The translations under genes and the position numbers were made by a program. Shown here piece by piece: positions 1-9,423 of a stretch of 64,000 bases of DNA. The DNA comes from Bradyrhizobium sp. CCBAU 051011 (GTDB lineage: Bacteria > Pseudomonadota > Alphaproteobacteria > Rhizobiales > Xanthobacteraceae), in NCBI RefSeq assembly GCF_009930815.1, contig NZ_CP022222.1, positions 5,312,501-5,376,500 of the forward strand. The letters are read 5' to 3'. Each line of letters starts with the position of its first letter. Position 1 is the first letter of the stretch. The notes under the pieces were generated by a model. That model ran no database searches. It saw only the letters and a list, made by a program, of their open reading frames with translations, and was not told the origin of the DNA.

Positions 1-3000
1 TCGTCGGCTATGTCAGCGGCGAGGCATCGCTGGATGCGGCGGCGCTCAAGACCGCGCTGTCGTCGGTACTGCCGGATTACATGGTGCCGGCGCGAATTGT
101 GGTGCTGGACCGGCTGCCACTGACACCGAACGGCAAGATCGACCGCAAGGCGCTGCCGGCGCCGGATCAGCTGGCGGCAGCCACGGAACGCGTCGCGCCG
201 CGCACGCCGGCCGAGGTGAAGCTCGCTGCGATCTGGGCCGACCTGCTGCGCCAGCCCGACATCGGCGTCACCGACAATTTCTTCGAGCTCGGTGGCGACT
301 CGATCATCTCGCTGCAGATGGTGAGCCGCGCGCGCCGCGAAGGCGTATCGATCGAGCCGCGCGACGTCTTCCGGCATCAGACGATCGAGGCGCTGGCGGC
401 GGTGTCCCGCGACGTCGGCCCGTCCGAGGATACACCGGTATCCGAACGCGGCTCGCTCGCGGGGCTATCCAGCGAGCAGCTCGAGCGGCTTGGTCTCGAC
501 TGGAACCGCATCGAGGATATCTACCCGCTGTCGCCGATGCAGCAGGGCATGTTGTTCCACAGTCTGCGCGATGCCGGCAGCGGCGTCTACGTCAACCAGG
601 TCAGCGTCGAGATTCGCGGCCTCGACCCCGAACGTCTGGGCCGGGCATGGCATGAGGTGACCGCGCGCCATCAGATGCTTCGGACCGGATTCCTGTGGCG
701 CGAGCTTTCCGGATCTCCGCTGCAAGCGGTCTATCGCGACGCCATCGCGCCGTTCGAACAGGAAGACTGGCGCGGGCAGGCGATCAGCGACGAACGGATC
801 GCGGCGGCGCTTGCCGGCGAACGCGCCGCCGAGTTCGATCTCTCGACACCGCCGCTGCAGCGCGTGCGGCTGTTGCGCCTCGATGACGACCTCTACCGGC
901 TGGTCTGGACCTATCATCACATCCTGATGGACGGCTGGAGTTCGGCAAGGTTCGTCGGGGAAGTTCTGCAATGCTACTACGGCGGCGCGCCTGCAGCGAA
1001 CCCGACGCGTTACCGCGATTACATCGCCTGGCTGCTGGCACAGGACGCCAAGGCGGCTGAAAGCTTCTGGCGCGAACAGCTCGAGGCCTTCGATGAGCCG
1101 ACGCAACTGGCCGATGCCTTCGGTTCGCGCCGCCACCAGGCATCCGGCCATGAGCGCTGCTATACACGGCTTGGAGAGACGGCGACCGCAGAATTGAAGG
1201 CGTTCGCGCGCCGTGAGCGGATCACGCTCAACACTATCGTTCAGGGCGTCTGGGCCCTGCTGCTGCAACGCTATACCGGCCAGCAGACCGTGACGTTTGG
1301 CGTTACCGTCGCCGGCCGCCCGGCCAATCTCGACGGATCGCAGCAGATGCTCGGACTCTTCATCAACACGCTGCCGGTTATCGAAACACCGTCGTTCGCC
1401 AGCACGGTCGGAGAATGGCTCCGCGCGCTGCAGGACCGCAATTCGGCGATCCGCGACTACGAGCATACGCCGCTCTACGACATTCAGGGCTGGGCCGGTC
1501 GCGCCGGGCAGACGATGTTCGACAGCATCATCGTGTTCGAGAATTATCCGATCGAACGCAGCATGCACCAAGGCGATGGTTCGCTGCAGTTCAGCGGTCT
1601 CAGAAACGTCGACGTGACGAACTATCCGATGGACCTGTCGGTGCTCGTCGAGGACACGCTGCAGATCGAGTACACCTATATGCCGAGCCATTTCACGGCG
1701 GCACAGGCGGTGCAGATCAAGGCGCAGTTCGAACATCTGCTTGTCGCGCTGACGCGGGACGCAACGGCAATGCTTGGCAGCATCGATCCGGTGACGGAGA
1801 TCGACGCCGCTCTCGCCGGGAATTGCAATCGCCACGCGACGCCGGCCGTGCCGCTGCCGCCGGTGCATGAGGCGATCAGCCGCCATGCGAAGCGCCACCC
1901 TGAACGGACGGCGCTTACCATCGGCGGCAAGGTGCTCTCATTCGGCGCGCTCGACGCCAAGGCCAATCGTCTTGCCCATCATCTGATTGCCCGCGGGCTC
2001 AGGTCCGAGCAGCGTGTCGGCGTCGTGGTCGAACGAACCGAAGCCACGATGGTCGCGCTGCTGGCTGTGTTGAAGGCGGGTGGGGCGTACGTTCCGCTCG
2101 ATCCGGAGCTTCCACCCGAGCGGCGCGCGTTCGTCATGCGCGATGCCGGGATCTCGTTCCTGCTGACGGGGCAGGTGGACGTCGAAGGTGGCATGGATCG
2201 TCTTGCAAGAATCTCGCTTTCCACATTCGATTTCGATGCGGGACCGGACCATGCGCCGCAACGGGAGTTGCATCCCGACAACCTCGCTTACCTGATCTAC
2301 ACGTCCGGTTCGACGGGAACGCCAAAGGGTGTCGCCGTTGCCCACGGGCCGCTCGCCATGCATTGCGACGTCACGGGCAGCCTTTACGAGATCGACGAGG
2401 GCTCGTGCGAGCTGCATTTCCTTTCGCTGGCCTTCGATGGCGCTCATGAACGCTGGCTGACGGTTCTGTCGCATGGCGCGCGGCTTTTGATGCGTGACGC
2501 CGAACTGTGGACGCCGGAACAGACGGTCGAGAACCTGCATGCGCATCGCGTCAGCCATATCGGATTGCCGCCGGCCTATCTGCAGCAGGTCGCAGAAGCG
2601 GTCGAGCAGACGGGCAACCCACCGCCGGTCAAGCTTTACTCGTTCGGCGGCGAGGCGATGCCGAAGGCGGGCTTCGACAAGGTCAGGCGCGTCCTGAAGC
2701 CGCGGATCCTGATCAATGGCTACGGACCGACGGAAACCGTCGTCACGCCACTGGTCTGGAAGGTCGATGGCACGGGCGAATGCGATACGCCGTACGCGCC
2801 GATTGGCGTGCCGGTCGGTGACCGCCGCGCCTACATTCTCGATGGCGCACTCAATATCATTCCCGCCGGTGTTGCCGGTGAACTCTATCTCGGCGGCTTT
2901 GGACTCGCGCGCGGCTATCACGGCAAGGCGGGCATGACCGCCGAGCGGTTCGTACCTGATCCATTCTCGGCGCTGCGGGGGGCCCGGCTGTACCGCACCG

Positions 3001-4520
3001 GTGATCTCGCGCGATGGCGCGAAGACGGCACCGTCGAGTATCTCGGTCGCAGCGATGACCAGGTCAAGGTCAACGGCTTCCGGATCGAGCTTGGAGAAAT
3101 CCAGACCACGCTGCTTCGCCATGAGGAGATCGAGCAGGCGGCAGTGGTGGCGCTACCGGGCGCGGCAGGTAATCAGCTCGTTGCCTATGTCGCACCGAAG
3201 GCGGCAAAGGACGCATCAGAAGATGCCGCCGACGCGCTGGTTGAGAGATTGACCTCGTTCCTTAAGCAGACCTTGCCGGCCTACATGGTGCCGGCGCGGA
3301 TCATAGTGCTGGAGCGGCTGCCGGTCTTGTCGAGCGGCAAGATCGACCGGCGTGCGCTGCCAGCGCCTGATGTGGCAGCGCGAAGTTTCGTTGCTCCGGA
3401 AGGACCCGTCGAAACCGCGATGGCGCGGCTGTGGGCCGATATCCTCAAGGTGCCGCAAGTCGGCGTGACAGATAATTTCTTCGAACTCGGCGGCAATTCG
3501 ATTCTCAGCCTCAAGGTCGTGGCCCGGCTCCGGCAGGACAAGACATTCGGCATCGAGATCAAGCTGCGCGATCTCCTGCAGAAACCGACGATCCGAGCGC
3601 TGCTGGCCGATAGCGGTGCCGCGGCTTCCGCCGCTACGCCTGCGCCATCGGCGCTGCTGCCGCTGAACGCGGCGGTTCGTGGTGCGCAGCCGGTGTTCTG
3701 TGTGCATGGCGGCTTCGGCACCGTCTTCGATTATGGGCCACTGGCGCGCCGCCTCGAAGGGCGCCGGCAGGTGATCGGGCTGCAGTCGAGAATGCTGGTC
3801 GACAGTTCGTGGAGCGACGGCTCGCTCGACGCGATGGCCGCAGACTATGCGAACGAGATCAGGCAGGTGCAGCCGCATGGGCCGTATAGTCTGGTCGGTT
3901 GGTCGCTCGGCGGCCTTCTGGTCACCCTCGTTGCCGCCGAGCTCGAACGTTCCGGTGAGCGCGTGGCGTGTCTTGCCATGGTCGACAGTTTCGTGTTGCA
4001 ACGGCAAGGCGGTTCCAACCGGCAGGAAGCGGCAGTCCACTGGATCGACGATCTCACGGGATTGCTGTCTGCGGTACTTCCGCAATCCGCGGCCGCCGTG
4101 CGCACCAGTTCGCATGTCGAAGCAGCGAAACGCGCTGATCTGCCGGAGACATCCGAGAGCGTCCGGCATCTGGTTGCACAGATATCGGGGGAGGGAGTAT
4201 CGACGGACGACAGGTCACTCGGCGTCGACGACATAGCCGGTGCTTTTGCCGTCGGGCGACATCTCAAAATCTTGACGCAGAACGCAACGCCGCCGCGCTG
4301 TCTTGCGGCAAGGCCATTGTGCTGGTGGACATCGAGCCGATTGGCACAGCGCGATCGGCTGGAGACGCAACTGCCTGACGTCGTCGATCGTGGCGTCGTC
4401 GGAGACAACCATTTCACGATCCTCAGGGATGCGCGCCTGCTCGACGAGATCTGCGGACTGCTTGTGCCGGAGGCAGCATCGATGGCATCGCCGGACACGG
4501 TTCCGGAGCCGGCGGAATGA
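1..4520 (+). CDS. Non-ribosomal peptide synthetase, C-terminal part with thioesterase (5' end outside window)
   Basis: The reading frame is open from the first bases, so the gene starts upstream. Domains in order: the tail of an adenylation domain (PNGKIDR), a carrier protein (LGGDS, Ser codon near 300), a condensation domain (HHILMDGW near 915-938), a full adenylation domain (TSGSTGTPKG near 2300-2330), a second carrier (LGGNS, Ser codon 3498-3500), and a thioesterase (GWSLGG, Ser codon 3903-3905; a later NHFTILRD supplies a likely His). This is therefore the terminal module that adds the last residue and releases the peptide. By alignment to the PheA pocket the specificity residues read D-G-E-G-Y-F-G-V-T-(K). 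The DGE start suggests a basic residue such as a (hydroxy)ornithine or lysine, which is tentative. Tailoring genes downstream support a hydroxamate siderophore. Confidence 0.95.
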   Translation, partial: VGYVSGEASLDAAALKTALSSVLPDYMVPARIVVLDRLPLTPNGKIDRKALPAPDQLAAATERVAPRTPAEVKLAAIWADLLRQPDIGVTDNFFELGGDSIISLQMVSRARREGVSIEPRDVFRHQTIEALAAVSRDVGPSEDTPVSERGSLAGLSSEQLERLGLDWNRIEDIYPLSPMQQGMLFHSLRDAGSGVYVNQVSVEIRGLDPERLGRAWHEVTARHQMLRTGFLWRELSGSPLQAVYRDAIAPFEQEDWRGQAISDERIAAALAGERAAEFDLSTPPLQRVRLLRLDDDLYRLVWTYHHILMDGWSSARFVGEVLQCYYGGAPAANPTRYRDYIAWLLAQDAKAAESFWREQLEAFDEPTQLADAFGSRRHQASGHERCYTRLGETATAELKAFARRERITLNTIVQGVWALLLQRYTGQQTVTFGVTVAGRPANLDGSQQMLGLFINTLPVIETPSFASTVGEWLRALQDRNSAIRDYEHTPLYDIQGWAGRAGQTMFDSIIVFENYPIERSMHQGDGSLQFSGLRNVDVTNYPMDLSVLVEDTLQIEYTYMPSHFTAAQAVQIKAQFEHLLVALTRDATAMLGSIDPVTEIDAALAGNCNRHATPAVPLPPVHEAISRHAKRHPERTALTIGGKVLSFGALDAKANRLAHHLIARGLRSEQRVGVVVERTEATMVALLAVLKAGGAYVPLDPELPPERRAFVMRDAGISFLLTGQVDVEGGMDRLARISLSTFDFDAGPDHAPQRELHPDNLAYLIYTSGSTGTPKGVAVAHGPLAMHCDVTGSLYEIDEGSCELHFLSLAFDGAHERWLTVLSHGARLLMRDAELWTPEQTVENLHAHRVSHIGLPPAYLQQVAEAVEQTGNPPPVKLYSFGGEAMPKAGFDKVRRVLKPRILINGYGPTETVVTPLVWKVDGTGECDTPYAPIGVPVGDRRAYILDGALNIIPAGVAGELYLGGFGLARGYHGKAGMTAERFVPDPFSALRGARLYRTGDLARWREDGTVEYLGRSDDQVKVNGFRIELGEIQTTLLRHEEIEQAAVVALPGAAGNQLVAYVAPKAAKDASEDAADALVERLTSFLKQTLPAYMVPARIIVLERLPVLSSGKIDRRALPAPDVAARSFVAPEGPVETAMARLWADILKVPQVGVTDNFFELGGNSILSLKVVARLRQDKTFGIEIKLRDLLQKPTIRALLADSGAAASAATPAPSALLPLNAAVRGAQPVFCVHGGFGTVFDYGPLARRLEGRRQVIGLQSRMLVDSSWSDGSLDAMAADYANEIRQVQPHGPYSLVGWSLGGLLVTLVAAELERSGERVACLAMVDSFVLQRQGGSNRQEAAVHWIDDLTGLLSAVLPQSAAAVRTSSHVEAAKRADLPETSESVRHLVAQISGEGVSTDDRSLGVDDIAGAFAVGRHLKILTQNATPPRCLAARPLCWWTSSRLAQRDRLETQLPDVVDRGVVGDNHFTILRDARLLDEICGLLVPEAASMASPDTVPEPAE

Positions 4521-5509
4521 GTAATCCCATGAATCTTGATCCAGACATCGCCGCACTGCTCGAGATGGTGCAGGCGGGGACCGAAAGCGGTGCCCGCATC
4601 CCGTTTCCGCAACTGACGGCCGTTCAGGCGCGGGCCGATTTCGATGCGTCCTCGCCGCTGCTCGATGTCGATCCGCCGGCGCTTGGCCATGAACGTCAAC
4701 TCTCGCTGCCGACGCGCGATGGCGCGACGATCGACGCGCGGCTCTATGCGCAGGCGGAGCCAAGCAGCCGCAATCCGGTGCCGATTCTTCTTTATATGCA
4801 TGGCGGCGGCTTTGTCGTCGGAAGTCTCGATTCCCATCAGCCCTTGTGCCGCGGCCTTGCCGAAGACAGCGGCGCGGCCGTGCTGTCGGTCGGCTACCGG
4901 CTTGCGCCCGAGCACAAGTTTCCGACCGCCTTCGAGGATGCCGTCGATGCGCTGACCTGGATCGGTCGCGAGGGCCTCGCGGCGGGACTGGATGCCGGCC
5001 GCGTCGCCATCGGTGGCGACAGCGCCGGCGGGACGCTTGCCGCAGCGCTCGCCATCGAGGCCAAGGCGAACCGAAGCCTGCCGCAGCCCGTGCTCCAGGT
5101 TCTGGCCTATCCCGGCCTGAGCCCTCGGCAAACGTCGGATTCCTACGAGCGGTACGGTTCCGGCTATCTCCTGGAACGCAGCACCGTCGACTGGTTCTTC
5201 CGGCAATATCTTCGCGACGATGCCGACCGCGATGACTGGCGCTTTGCGCCGCTCGCCGCCGGGGATCTCTCAGGACTGCCGCCGGCGCTCATCGTGCTGG
5301 CCGAATTTGATCCCCTGGTGGATGAGGGACGCGACTACGCAGCAAGGCTCCGCGCCGCCGGCGTTCCCGCCGATCTGCAGATCTATCCGGGAATGATCCA
5401 TGAATTCCTGCGTATGGGAAACGTCGTGGCTGATGCCCTGCAGGCGCGGGCGGCGATCGGGCAGGCGCTGGCCAACGCTTTTCGTTCTGCCGGCGAAAAG
5501 GCGGCGTGA
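4517..5509 (+). CDS. Alpha/beta hydrolase of the hormone-sensitive-lipase family
   Basis: This 330-residue enzyme carries the HGGGF oxyanion motif and the GDSAGG nucleophile motif of the HSL-type (alpha/beta-hydrolase-3) family. A DPL Asp and an IHEF His near the C-terminus complete the triad. Its ATG overlaps the synthetase stop codon in an ATGA junction, so it is translationally coupled to the NRPS. No signal peptide is evident, so it probably acts in the cytoplasm. In this setting it may cleave the ferric siderophore to release iron or edit the product, but that role is inferred from position only. The family also includes general esterases. Confidence 0.88.
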   Translation: MSNPMNLDPDIAALLEMVQAGTESGARIPFPQLTAVQARADFDASSPLLDVDPPALGHERQLSLPTRDGATIDARLYAQAEPSSRNPVPILLYMHGGGFVVGSLDSHQPLCRGLAEDSGAAVLSVGYRLAPEHKFPTAFEDAVDALTWIGREGLAAGLDAGRVAIGGDSAGGTLAAALAIEAKANRSLPQPVLQVLAYPGLSPRQTSDSYERYGSGYLLERSTVDWFFRQYLRDDADRDDWRFAPLAAGDLSGLPPALIVLAEFDPLVDEGRDYAARLRAAGVPADLQIYPGMIHEFLRMGNVVADALQARAAIGQALANAFRSAGEKAA

Positions 5510-5593
5510 TGTGGAAATGCAGCGGGAATGAGGGTATGTCATGGCTGTTACCCTCCGCGGCTTCGCTGCAAGGCTTTCCTGAGCCGGATTTCC

Positions 5594-6520
5594 ATGAGCA
5601 CGTTTGTCTCCGACTACAGACTATCCCGCCGTGCGCTGCTGAAAGCGGGCATCGGCGGCGCGGCGCTTGCCGGTGGGTTGCCGATGGCATTTGCACAAGT
5701 CGGTGGATCGCCATCCGGTCCCCGCGTTGCCGCACTTGGCTGGGCCTGTGCGCAGACGATACTGGCGCTCGGCATGGTGCCTCTGGTCGTTCCGGAGATC
5801 GAGCGTTACGGCAGGCTCGTCGTCGAGCCGGCTGTTCCGTCAAGCGTTCAGGAGATCGGTCTGCGTTCGGAGCCAAATCTCGAGCTGCTGCAGAGTTTGA
5901 CGCCCGACATCATCATCATCGATCCCAGCATCACGGCCGCCATGCCCCGGCTCAAGCTGGTCGCCCCGGTCGAGGTGTTCACGATCTTCAAGCCCGGCGG
6001 GCATCCCCTCGATACCGCGCGCCGTTCGACGATGGAGCTTGCGAAGCGTCTCGGCATCCGGGCGGCGTGCGAAGCCTATCTCGCGCGTTTCGATGTCGCC
6101 ATGGCCGGCTATCGCGAACAGGTTCGAGGACGCGGAGGCAAGCCGCTCTATCTCGTCAGCGAAATCGCGCGCAATCGTGCGCTCGTATTCGGCCCGAACA
6201 GCCTCTATCAAGAGGTGCTCAATGAATTCGGGTTGAAGAATGCCTGGACCGGGCAGAGCGGCCCGTGGGGGCACACGAGCGTCGGCCTCGAAGTGCTCGC
6301 TGCGGTTCCCGACGCGCGACTGGTGCTGTTGAGCTCGCGCGTTGCCGATGTCGAAGCCCTGCTCAAGACGGGTCCGGTGTTGCAGACCCTGCCGTCCCTT
6401 CGGTCCGGTCGGCTGACGGTGCTCGGCAATCAATTCTTCTATGGCGGCGTGCCGGCGGCCGAGCGCTTCGCGCGTCTGCTGGCCGAACGTTTGCCGCAGG
6501 ACAACAATGAACAAGGTTGA
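5594..6520 (+). CDS. Fe-siderophore ABC transporter, periplasmic binding protein (FhuD/BtuF-like)
   Basis: The protein starts with a Tat-type leader (LSRRALLKAG followed by an Ala-rich hydrophobic stretch ending AFAQ), then the class III periplasmic binding fold seen in FhuD and FecB: an early ALGWACAQTI segment, LTPDIIIIDPS, and a C-terminal domain with VLLSSR. I chose the ATG at 5594 because the frame upstream (from 5528) lies before the Tat motif and looks non-coding. It binds a ferric siderophore in the periplasm for the permease encoded next, whose start overlaps its 3' end by 14 bases. The ligand is presumably the product of the adjacent NRPS. Confidence 0.88.
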   Translation: MSTFVSDYRLSRRALLKAGIGGAALAGGLPMAFAQVGGSPSGPRVAALGWACAQTILALGMVPLVVPEIERYGRLVVEPAVPSSVQEIGLRSEPNLELLQSLTPDIIIIDPSITAAMPRLKLVAPVEVFTIFKPGGHPLDTARRSTMELAKRLGIRAACEAYLARFDVAMAGYREQVRGRGGKPLYLVSEIARNRALVFGPNSLYQEVLNEFGLKNAWTGQSGPWGHTSVGLEVLAAVPDARLVLLSSRVADVEALLKTGPVLQTLPSLRSGRLTVLGNQFFYGGVPAAERFARLLAERLPQDNNEQG

Positions 6521-8513
6521 CGCGCTGCCCGCCCGGTCCGGGATCGAGATGCATCCGGCCGCGCTGATCGGCTTGCTGTTTGCAGCGGCCTTTGCGCTGA
6601 CGTGGCGGCATCTGTCGGGATATCTGCCGGCTGGCGCATGGTTATCGGTGCTGTGGCGGCCCGAGATCAACGACCCGCAGCAGATGCTCGTGCACTATAC
6701 CGTGTTTCCGCGCATCGCGGTGGCGTTGCTGGCCGGCGCGGCCCTTGGTCTCGCCGGCACCGTCTGTCAGCAGGTGCTGCGCAATCCGCTTGCTGAACCG
6801 AGCACCCTCGGCGTCCTGAATGGGGCCTATCTGGCGCTGGCTATCACGACGCTGTGGGCGCCGTCGCTGCTCGCGTTCGGCCGCGAGTGGATCGCGCTGG
6901 CGGGCGGGTTCGCTGCCTTCCTGTGTGTGTTCGGATTAACCTGGAGGCGTGCGCTATCGCCGGTCGTGCTGGTGCTTGCCGGGCTGATCGTCGCCTATTA
7001 CTGCGCCGTGACAACCCAGGCGCTGGTGTTGCTCAACCACGAATACCTGATCGGCCTGTTCATCTGGGGCGCCGGCTTCCTCAATCAGCAGGACTGGAAC
7101 AACGTGACGTTCCTGGCGCCGCGATTGCTCATTTCCTTCGTGCTCGTCGCGGCGATGGTGCGTCCGCTGACCTTGCTCGGTTTCGACGACGAGACTGCGC
7201 GCAATCTCGGCCTCGGACTGACGCGAGCGCGGGTCTGCGCGCTGGCGATTGCGATCGCGCTCAGCGCTTCGGTTGTCAGTGTGGTCGGTGTCATGGGCTT
7301 TGTGGGCCTTGCTGCGCCGGCCATCGTCATGCTGTCGGGCGCGCGCCGGTTTCGCGACCGGCTGATCTGGGCCCCGCTTTGCGGTGCCCTGCTGCTGTGG
7401 CTGACGGATGAACTTGTGCTGCTGATCCCGCCCGGTTATCGCGAAATGCCGGCTGGCGCAGTGACAGCCCTGATCGGCGCGCCGATGTTGCTTATGTTGC
7501 TGCCGCGGCTACGCGCCACGGTGCTGGTCGGAAATCTCACGCCATACGTTCCGCCACGTCTCGATCATCCCTGGCGGATCATCCTGTTCGGGCTCGCCTT
7601 GCTGCTGTTCGTCATCTGGATCGCGCTCGCCGTCGGGGTCGGATCCGAAGGTTGGCGCTGGAGCGGCCTTGCCGGTATCCAGGAGTTTTGGCCATGGCGC
7701 TGGCCGCGCGTGGTGTCGGCGATGGCGGCGGGCGCGACGCTTGCCGTGGCCGGCACATTGCTGCAGCGCATGACCGGAAATCCGATGGCCGCGCCGGAGG
7801 TGATGGGCATCAGCTATGGCGCTGCGATGGGCGTCATCGCTCTTCTCTATCTGTTTCCCGCTCACACGCGGCTGGCGCAGATTGCAGCGGGCGGGATCGG
7901 CGCCTTCCTCGTGCTGGCACTGGTCCTGCTGTTCAGCCGGCGGTCCGAGTTCAGTCCGGAACGGGTGCTGCTGGCGGGCGTCGCCATGAGCGCGGCGTTC
8001 GGTGCGATCATTGCCATGGCGCTGGCGACCGGGGATCCCCGCATCGGCATGCTCCTGTCGTTGCTGACGGGATCGCTGTATCAGATCGGTCCGGCCGAGG
8101 CCTTGGTCCTTGCCGCCGCGGCGCTGATTCTGCTGGTCATGGTGCCGATGCTGTCCCGCTGGCTCGACATCCTGCCGCTCGGCCCGGCGGCATCGCGTTC
8201 GGTCGGCATCTCGCTGGGCAGAAGCCGCATCATCATCATGCTGCTGACGGCTTTGCTGACGGCGACGGCGACGCTGATGGTGGGGCTATTGAGCCTGGTC
8301 GGGTTCATCGCCCCGCATATGGCGCGGATGATGGGGGCGCAGCGCGCACTTCATCAGGCCGCGCTCGCTGCAATGATCGGCGCTATCCTGATGGTATCAG
8401 CGGATTGGGCCGGGCGCATGGTGATATTTCCATTCCAGATGCCGGCCGGCATTTTCGCGATGATGCTCGCCGGGCCTTATCTCATCTGGCTGTTGCGTCC
8501 GCGACGCGGATGA
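6507..8513 (+). CDS. fhuB: Fe-siderophore ABC transporter permease, double-length FhuB type
   Basis: At 668 residues this is a tandem fusion of two BtuC/FecCD permease halves, as in FhuB. Each half has many hydrophobic helices, a conserved RNPLAEPSTLG-type or GNPMAAPEVMG-type segment, and a glycine-rich GFVGL/GFIAPH segment near its end that contacts the ATPase. The start at 6507 (MNKVDAL) is preferred over in-frame upstream codons lying inside the binding-protein gene. It forms the inner-membrane channel for the binding protein encoded just upstream. The ATPase is convergent on the opposite strand, an unusual arrangement for this operon type. Confidence 0.92.
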   Translation: MNKVDALPARSGIEMHPAALIGLLFAAAFALTWRHLSGYLPAGAWLSVLWRPEINDPQQMLVHYTVFPRIAVALLAGAALGLAGTVCQQVLRNPLAEPSTLGVLNGAYLALAITTLWAPSLLAFGREWIALAGGFAAFLCVFGLTWRRALSPVVLVLAGLIVAYYCAVTTQALVLLNHEYLIGLFIWGAGFLNQQDWNNVTFLAPRLLISFVLVAAMVRPLTLLGFDDETARNLGLGLTRARVCALAIAIALSASVVSVVGVMGFVGLAAPAIVMLSGARRFRDRLIWAPLCGALLLWLTDELVLLIPPGYREMPAGAVTALIGAPMLLMLLPRLRATVLVGNLTPYVPPRLDHPWRIILFGLALLLFVIWIALAVGVGSEGWRWSGLAGIQEFWPWRWPRVVSAMAAGATLAVAGTLLQRMTGNPMAAPEVMGISYGAAMGVIALLYLFPAHTRLAQIAAGGIGAFLVLALVLLFSRRSEFSPERVLLAGVAMSAAFGAIIAMALATGDPRIGMLLSLLTGSLYQIGPAEALVLAAAALILLVMVPMLSRWLDILPLGPAASRSVGISLGRSRIIIMLLTALLTATATLMVGLLSLVGFIAPHMARMMGAQRALHQAALAAMIGAILMVSADWAGRMVIFPFQMPAGIFAMMLAGPYLIWLLRPRRG

Positions 8514-8534
8514 GAGCGCGGTGAACGTGGATCG

Positions 8535-9359
8535 TCACCGCGCGAAGCTGATGAGATGGCCGTGATCCGGCGACGGCATCACCCCCATCGCAATGCCGTA
8601 GATGGTTTCGAGCTCGGCCGGGGTCATGATCTTGTCCGGGGTGCCGCGGGCAATCAGCTTGCCCGAATGCAACGCGATGATCTCGTCGCAGAAACGCGCG
8701 GCCATGTTGACGTCATGGAGCACGACGACCACGCCGAGATCGCGCTCGCGGGCGAGCTGCTTCACGAGCGACAGAACCTCGATCTGATGGGCGATGTCGA
8801 GTGCGGAGGTCGGCTCATCGAGCAGCAGGCACTCGGCATCCTGTGCAACCAGCATGGCGATCCAGACTCGTTGGCGCTCGCCGCCTGACAGCGTATCGAC
8901 CAGCCGGTCCGCAAACGGCTCGATGTGGGTCAGCGCCATGGCTTCCGCGACTTTTTCGCGGTCGGTGTCGCCAAACCGGCCGAGCGCGCCATGCCAGGGA
9001 TAGCGGCCGAGCGCAACCAGTTCCCTGACCAGCATGCCGGCGGCGGGCGGCGTCTGCTGTGGCAGATAGGCGACCTTGCGGGCGTAGTCCCGATCGCTCC
9101 ATTCGCGCAAGCCGCGTCCTTCGAAGCGGATCGTGCCGAAGGAACTCGGTTGCTGCCGCGCCAGCAATTTCAGCAAGGTCGATTTGCCGGAGCCATTATG
9201 CCCGATCAATCCCACGACGCTGCGCGTGGGAAGGGTAAGCGTGAGCGGTTCGAGCAATGCGCGTCCGGCGACCGCGAAGCCAACCTGATCGAGTTCGAAC
9301 AAGGACGCGGGCGCATCAGGCGCGGCTTGCGCGATTTCGTTTGGTCGAACTACGTGCAT
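8535..9359 (-). CDS. fhuC: Fe-siderophore ABC transporter ATP-binding protein (FhuC-like)
   Basis: This 274-residue ATPase has Walker A GHNGSGKS at about residues 53-60, the ABC signature LSGGERQR from about 157, Walker B LLLDEP at about 178-183, and an H-loop in VVVLHDVN. Length and the GRYPWHGALGRF segment match the FhuC/FepC group. It energises the double-length permease, which ends 21 bases away in the convergent direction. It is probably co-transcribed with the SIP-family gene upstream of it on the same strand (64 bases apart). Those two genes appear to form the second transcription unit of the uptake system. Confidence 0.93.
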   Translation of the reverse strand: MHVVRPNEIAQAAPDAPASLFELDQVGFAVAGRALLEPLTLTLPTRSVVGLIGHNGSGKSTLLKLLARQQPSSFGTIRFEGRGLREWSDRDYARKVAYLPQQTPPAAGMLVRELVALGRYPWHGALGRFGDTDREKVAEAMALTHIEPFADRLVDTLSGGERQRVWIAMLVAQDAECLLLDEPTSALDIAHQIEVLSLVKQLARERDLGVVVVLHDVNMAARFCDEIIALHSGKLIARGTPDKIMTPAELETIYGIAMGVMPSPDHGHLISFAR

Positions 9360-9423
9360 GAGAAGGGGCCTGCAATGCGGTGCGAGGCGGGCGCCGTCCC
9401 GCCGACCTGCGTGCGTCGGGACG

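Noticed and set aside
465..4169. Long open frames on the minus strand across the NRPS gene
   Set aside because: They are in the mirror frames of a high-GC coding sequence, have low-complexity Arg/Ala composition and no family motifs.
5528..5593. Upstream extension of the binding protein start
   Set aside because: The Tat motif begins soon after 5594, and the extra 22 codons lack any family similarity.
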